Assembly: GCF_023715245.1 (NCBI RefSeq)
Contig: NZ_JAMBNV010000004.1
Span: 1-64,000, forward strand
From: Sporosarcina luteola
GTDB lineage: Bacteria > Bacillota > Bacilli > Bacillales_A > Planococcaceae
Direction: 5' to 3'
DNA length: 64,000 nt
This document shows positions 62,181 through 64,000 of the stretch, in pieces. Position numbers and translations under genes: made by a program. Under the pieces are notes generated by a model that was given only the letters and a program-made list of their open reading frames with translations, made no database searches and was not told the origin of the DNA. The stretch's first letter is position 1. Each line of letters begins with the position of its first letter.

Positions 62181-63295
62181 AAGGCAATCGCCCCTTCCTT
62201 CGTCTTCACGACAATTGGAATCGAAATCGTGATGGCTGTCCCCAACTCGGACTCCACTTCCATTTCCCCTTCTATTAATGAAAGGCGCTCGGACATCCCC
62301 TTCAACCCATTGCCCCACGGACGATCTGCAATGCCGGTTCCATTATCATGGATCCGGATGATGAGTCCCGTCGTATCTTTTTTCACAGTGACCGAGCATG
62401 CAGACGCCTTGCTATGTTTCACGATATTTGTCGAAGCTTCACGCAAGCACATCCCCGCAATATTTTGCTGAAGCGGTGATAGCTCCGTGGGCATATCCAT
62501 TGCATTGCATTGGAATTCAATAGTGGCGGCTCCGAGGATTTGCTCCATATGTGCTAGCTCTTCCTCTATCGTACTGACCCGCATATCCGACACAAGCTCT
62601 CGGACTTGCTGAAGCGCAGAACGGGAAGTCTGCTCTATCCCCTTAGCCTCCATCTTCACCTTTTCAGGATCACTCGCAACCCTTTGGATGACTTGGCTTT
62701 GCAGGGTGATGAGCGATAATGTATGCCCCAATGTATCATGCAGATCACGGGCAATACGCACCCGCTCCTCCTGTTTGATCAACGTCTTTATCTGTTCATT
62801 CGCCTCATTCAATTGGTTCTTCAATTCCATTCGTTCATTCATATGCCGGATGCCGTATGGAGAGAGAATGATGACAACCAAAAAAGGCAGGAGGCTAGTG
62901 AAGCTTGCAATTCCATGTTGAAACAATATCCAACCGGCACAAACTAAAATGATACTGGCAAATACTATCCATGTGCCTTTGAACTGCTTTTTATCGTTTA
63001 TCCAACCAATGAAGTTGGAAGTGTAAAAAGCTAAAAAAATGCTGTACGGATCATAAAAAACTACAAAGGCAATCGTGACAGCCACTTGGATCGACAACCA
63101 TGCATAAAATTCCCTTAAACGGATCGGCTGATAGCACTGCCGGTAGGAGATGAAAAAAAGCAGTAACAGGCCATAGCCGATTACCGCTTTCACGCCTACT
63201 TCATTGTTCACTTGATAGAGCGGTATTACGAGATAGACTAAAAATATATGGGGGATGAAGCCAAACCTTTTCGGAAACAACCTAAAGTTTTTCAT
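62177..63295 (-). CDS. DesK-type sensor histidine kinase
   Basis: This 372-residue membrane kinase has five or so membrane segments up to about residue 148, a short coiled linker, the HisKA_3 dimerisation helix with His186 (ARDLHDTLGHTLSL) and a HATPase_c domain (SNIVKHSKAS, IHDNGTGI, NGLKGMSERL). It has no extracellular sensor domain, so it may sense the membrane or the partner transporter. It starts 2 bp after the permease stop; order permease-kinase-regulator is like B. subtilis yvfS-yvfT-yvfU. Confidence 0.92.
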   Translation of the reverse strand: MKNFRLFPKRFGFIPHIFLVYLVIPLYQVNNEVGVKAVIGYGLLLLFFISYRQCYQPIRLREFYAWLSIQVAVTIAFVVFYDPYSIFLAFYTSNFIGWINDKKQFKGTWIVFASIILVCAGWILFQHGIASFTSLLPFLVVIILSPYGIRHMNERMELKNQLNEANEQIKTLIKQEERVRIARDLHDTLGHTLSLITLQSQVIQRVASDPEKVKMEAKGIEQTSRSALQQVRELVSDMRVSTIEEELAHMEQILGAATIEFQCNAMDMPTELSPLQQNIAGMCLREASTNIVKHSKASACSVTVKKDTTGLIIRIHDNGTGIADRPWGNGLKGMSERLSLIEGEMEVESELGTAITISIPIVVKTKEGAIAL

Positions 63296-63297
63296 GC

Positions 63298-64000
63298 TTA
63301 CACCGCTTCCTGTTTCCTTCTTATATAGATTGATAATACCATGAATACAAGCAGATAAGCCGTTAAAATCGCAATACTTTTGAATTCAGGGAATTGCCCG
63401 CGAATAATGCCCCATGCGCCATTCCCATAATGATATGCCGGCAGCCAAGAGCCAATCAGCTGTATCGTCTTCGGCAGAATTTCCATCGGCATCCACAATC
63501 CGCCTGTGATCGCCAAAGCTAAATAAATAATATTGCTGACTCCCGAAGCCGTGTCCACACGTTTCATTGTGCCTACTAGAACGCCTAATGCAAGAAACGG
63601 ATAGGAACCGACCATTATCCAAGCCGCACTCGATAACCATTCCACAAACGTCATTGACACGCCGTTCAGGATAATCCCTGCTATAAAAATGACGGCAATC
63701 GAGAACAGATGGACTGCCGATTGGCCGATCATCTTTGAAATGAAATAGCTTGAACTTGGCAGAGGCGTCACTTTGATCCACGTCGTCCACCCTTCATTCC
63801 TCTCCTGCACCATCCGGATACCGAGCGTCATGATTGCGCTTCCCATTACACTAAATATTGCGATGGACATTAGGAAATGCTTGTTCCACAAATCTTGATC
63901 ATCCATCCCCGTGTTGACGACTTTCGTGAAAATGAAATAAAACAAGATCGGCATTACTAATGACCAAAAGACGAAATACGGATTACGGAAGATCCGGATC
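63298..64000 (-). CDS. ABC-2 type permease (5' end beyond window)
   Basis: This partial gene continues past the right edge. The frame remains open upstream of the first ATG at 63954 and encodes IRIFRNPYFVFWSLVMPILF, the usual N-terminal part of ABC-2 exporter permeases, so 63954 is not the start. About five hydrophobic segments follow, ending SIYIRRKQEAV. Together with an ATPase gene expected further right, it should form an exporter such as YvfRS/LnrMN, which confers resistance to linearmycin-like lipids in B. subtilis. That substrate is inference. Confidence 0.88.
   Translation of the reverse strand, partial: IRIFRNPYFVFWSLVMPILFYFIFTKVVNTGMDDQDLWNKHFLMSIAIFSVMGSAIMTLGIRMVQERNEGWTTWIKVTPLPSSSYFISKMIGQSAVHLFSIAVIFIAGIILNGVSMTFVEWLSSAAWIMVGSYPFLALGVLVGTMKRVDTASGVSNIIYLALAITGGLWMPMEILPKTIQLIGSWLPAYHYGNGAWGIIRGQFPEFKSIAILTAYLLVFMVLSIYIRRKQEAV

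Overview
The window is a chromosomal segment of a spore-forming, motile, low-to-moderate G+C member of the Bacillales. Gene order and protein style point to the Planococcaceae, most like Sporosarcina. That placement is an inference: the block ygxA-ygzB-perR-ygaF-gsaB-ygaE-(app)-ygaD-ygaC-sspE-mutY-yfhP-yfhH-recX-yfhF matches Bacillus subtilis synteny, while the intergenic repeats and the D-Asp-ligase-like protein fit Planococcaceae better.

Layout. 1-590: tandem promoters and leader of an rRNA operon that runs leftward off the window, then a dispersed repeat. 590-20,640: the conserved block above, carrying nucleotide/DNA maintenance (mutY, recX, ygaC), peroxide stress (perR, bcp), haem precursor synthesis (gsaB), an appDFABC-type oligopeptide importer inserted between ygaE and ygaD, and spore genes (sspE, pdaA), the last two with sigma-G-like promoters. 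20,735-23,560: AT-rich accessory genes (M23 lipoprotein, S51 peptidase-like, NUDIX). 23,860-33,930: MFS transporter, OsmC, an apparent unannotated structured RNA, fumarase, an internally deleted IS1182-type transposase between inverted dispersed repeats, a PerR-boxed P1B-4 ATPase (pfeT-like), YihY, YtxH and an Na+:amino acid symporter. 34,020-42,690: motAB with a sigma-D-like promoter, M29 aminopeptidase, a small membrane protein with a beta-carbonic anhydrase, acetyltransferase, oligoendopeptidase F, and thiT under a TPP riboswitch. 42,690-45,350: a second AT-rich accessory stretch (NUDIX, two lipoproteins, one broken by a stop codon). 45,410-56,400: methionine aminopeptidase, a 20-bp minisatellite, DEAD-box helicase, amidase, Fbp-like protein, a D-Asp/D-Glu ligase-like ATP-grasp enzyme, pseudouridine synthase, GDPD, arylamine acetyltransferase, an RsbR paralogue and a LysM-3D cell-wall protein. 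56,890-64,000: a bacillopeptidase-F-like protease, a 21-bp minisatellite, and a DesK/DesR-type two-component system downstream of an ABC-2 permease cut by the window edge.

Functional links. PerR and the pfeT-like exporter each carry a perfect PerR box, so the local regulator probably controls both itself and a ferrous iron exporter 26 kb away. Promoter-like signals for sigma A, B, D and G can be read. The least ordinary material is non-coding: two exact-period minisatellites, each between convergent genes behind a terminator; a strongly promoted structured transcript at 25,501-25,686; five copies of a palindromic dispersed repeat; and a smaller repeat family between accessory genes. No complete novel defence or metabolic system was seen.
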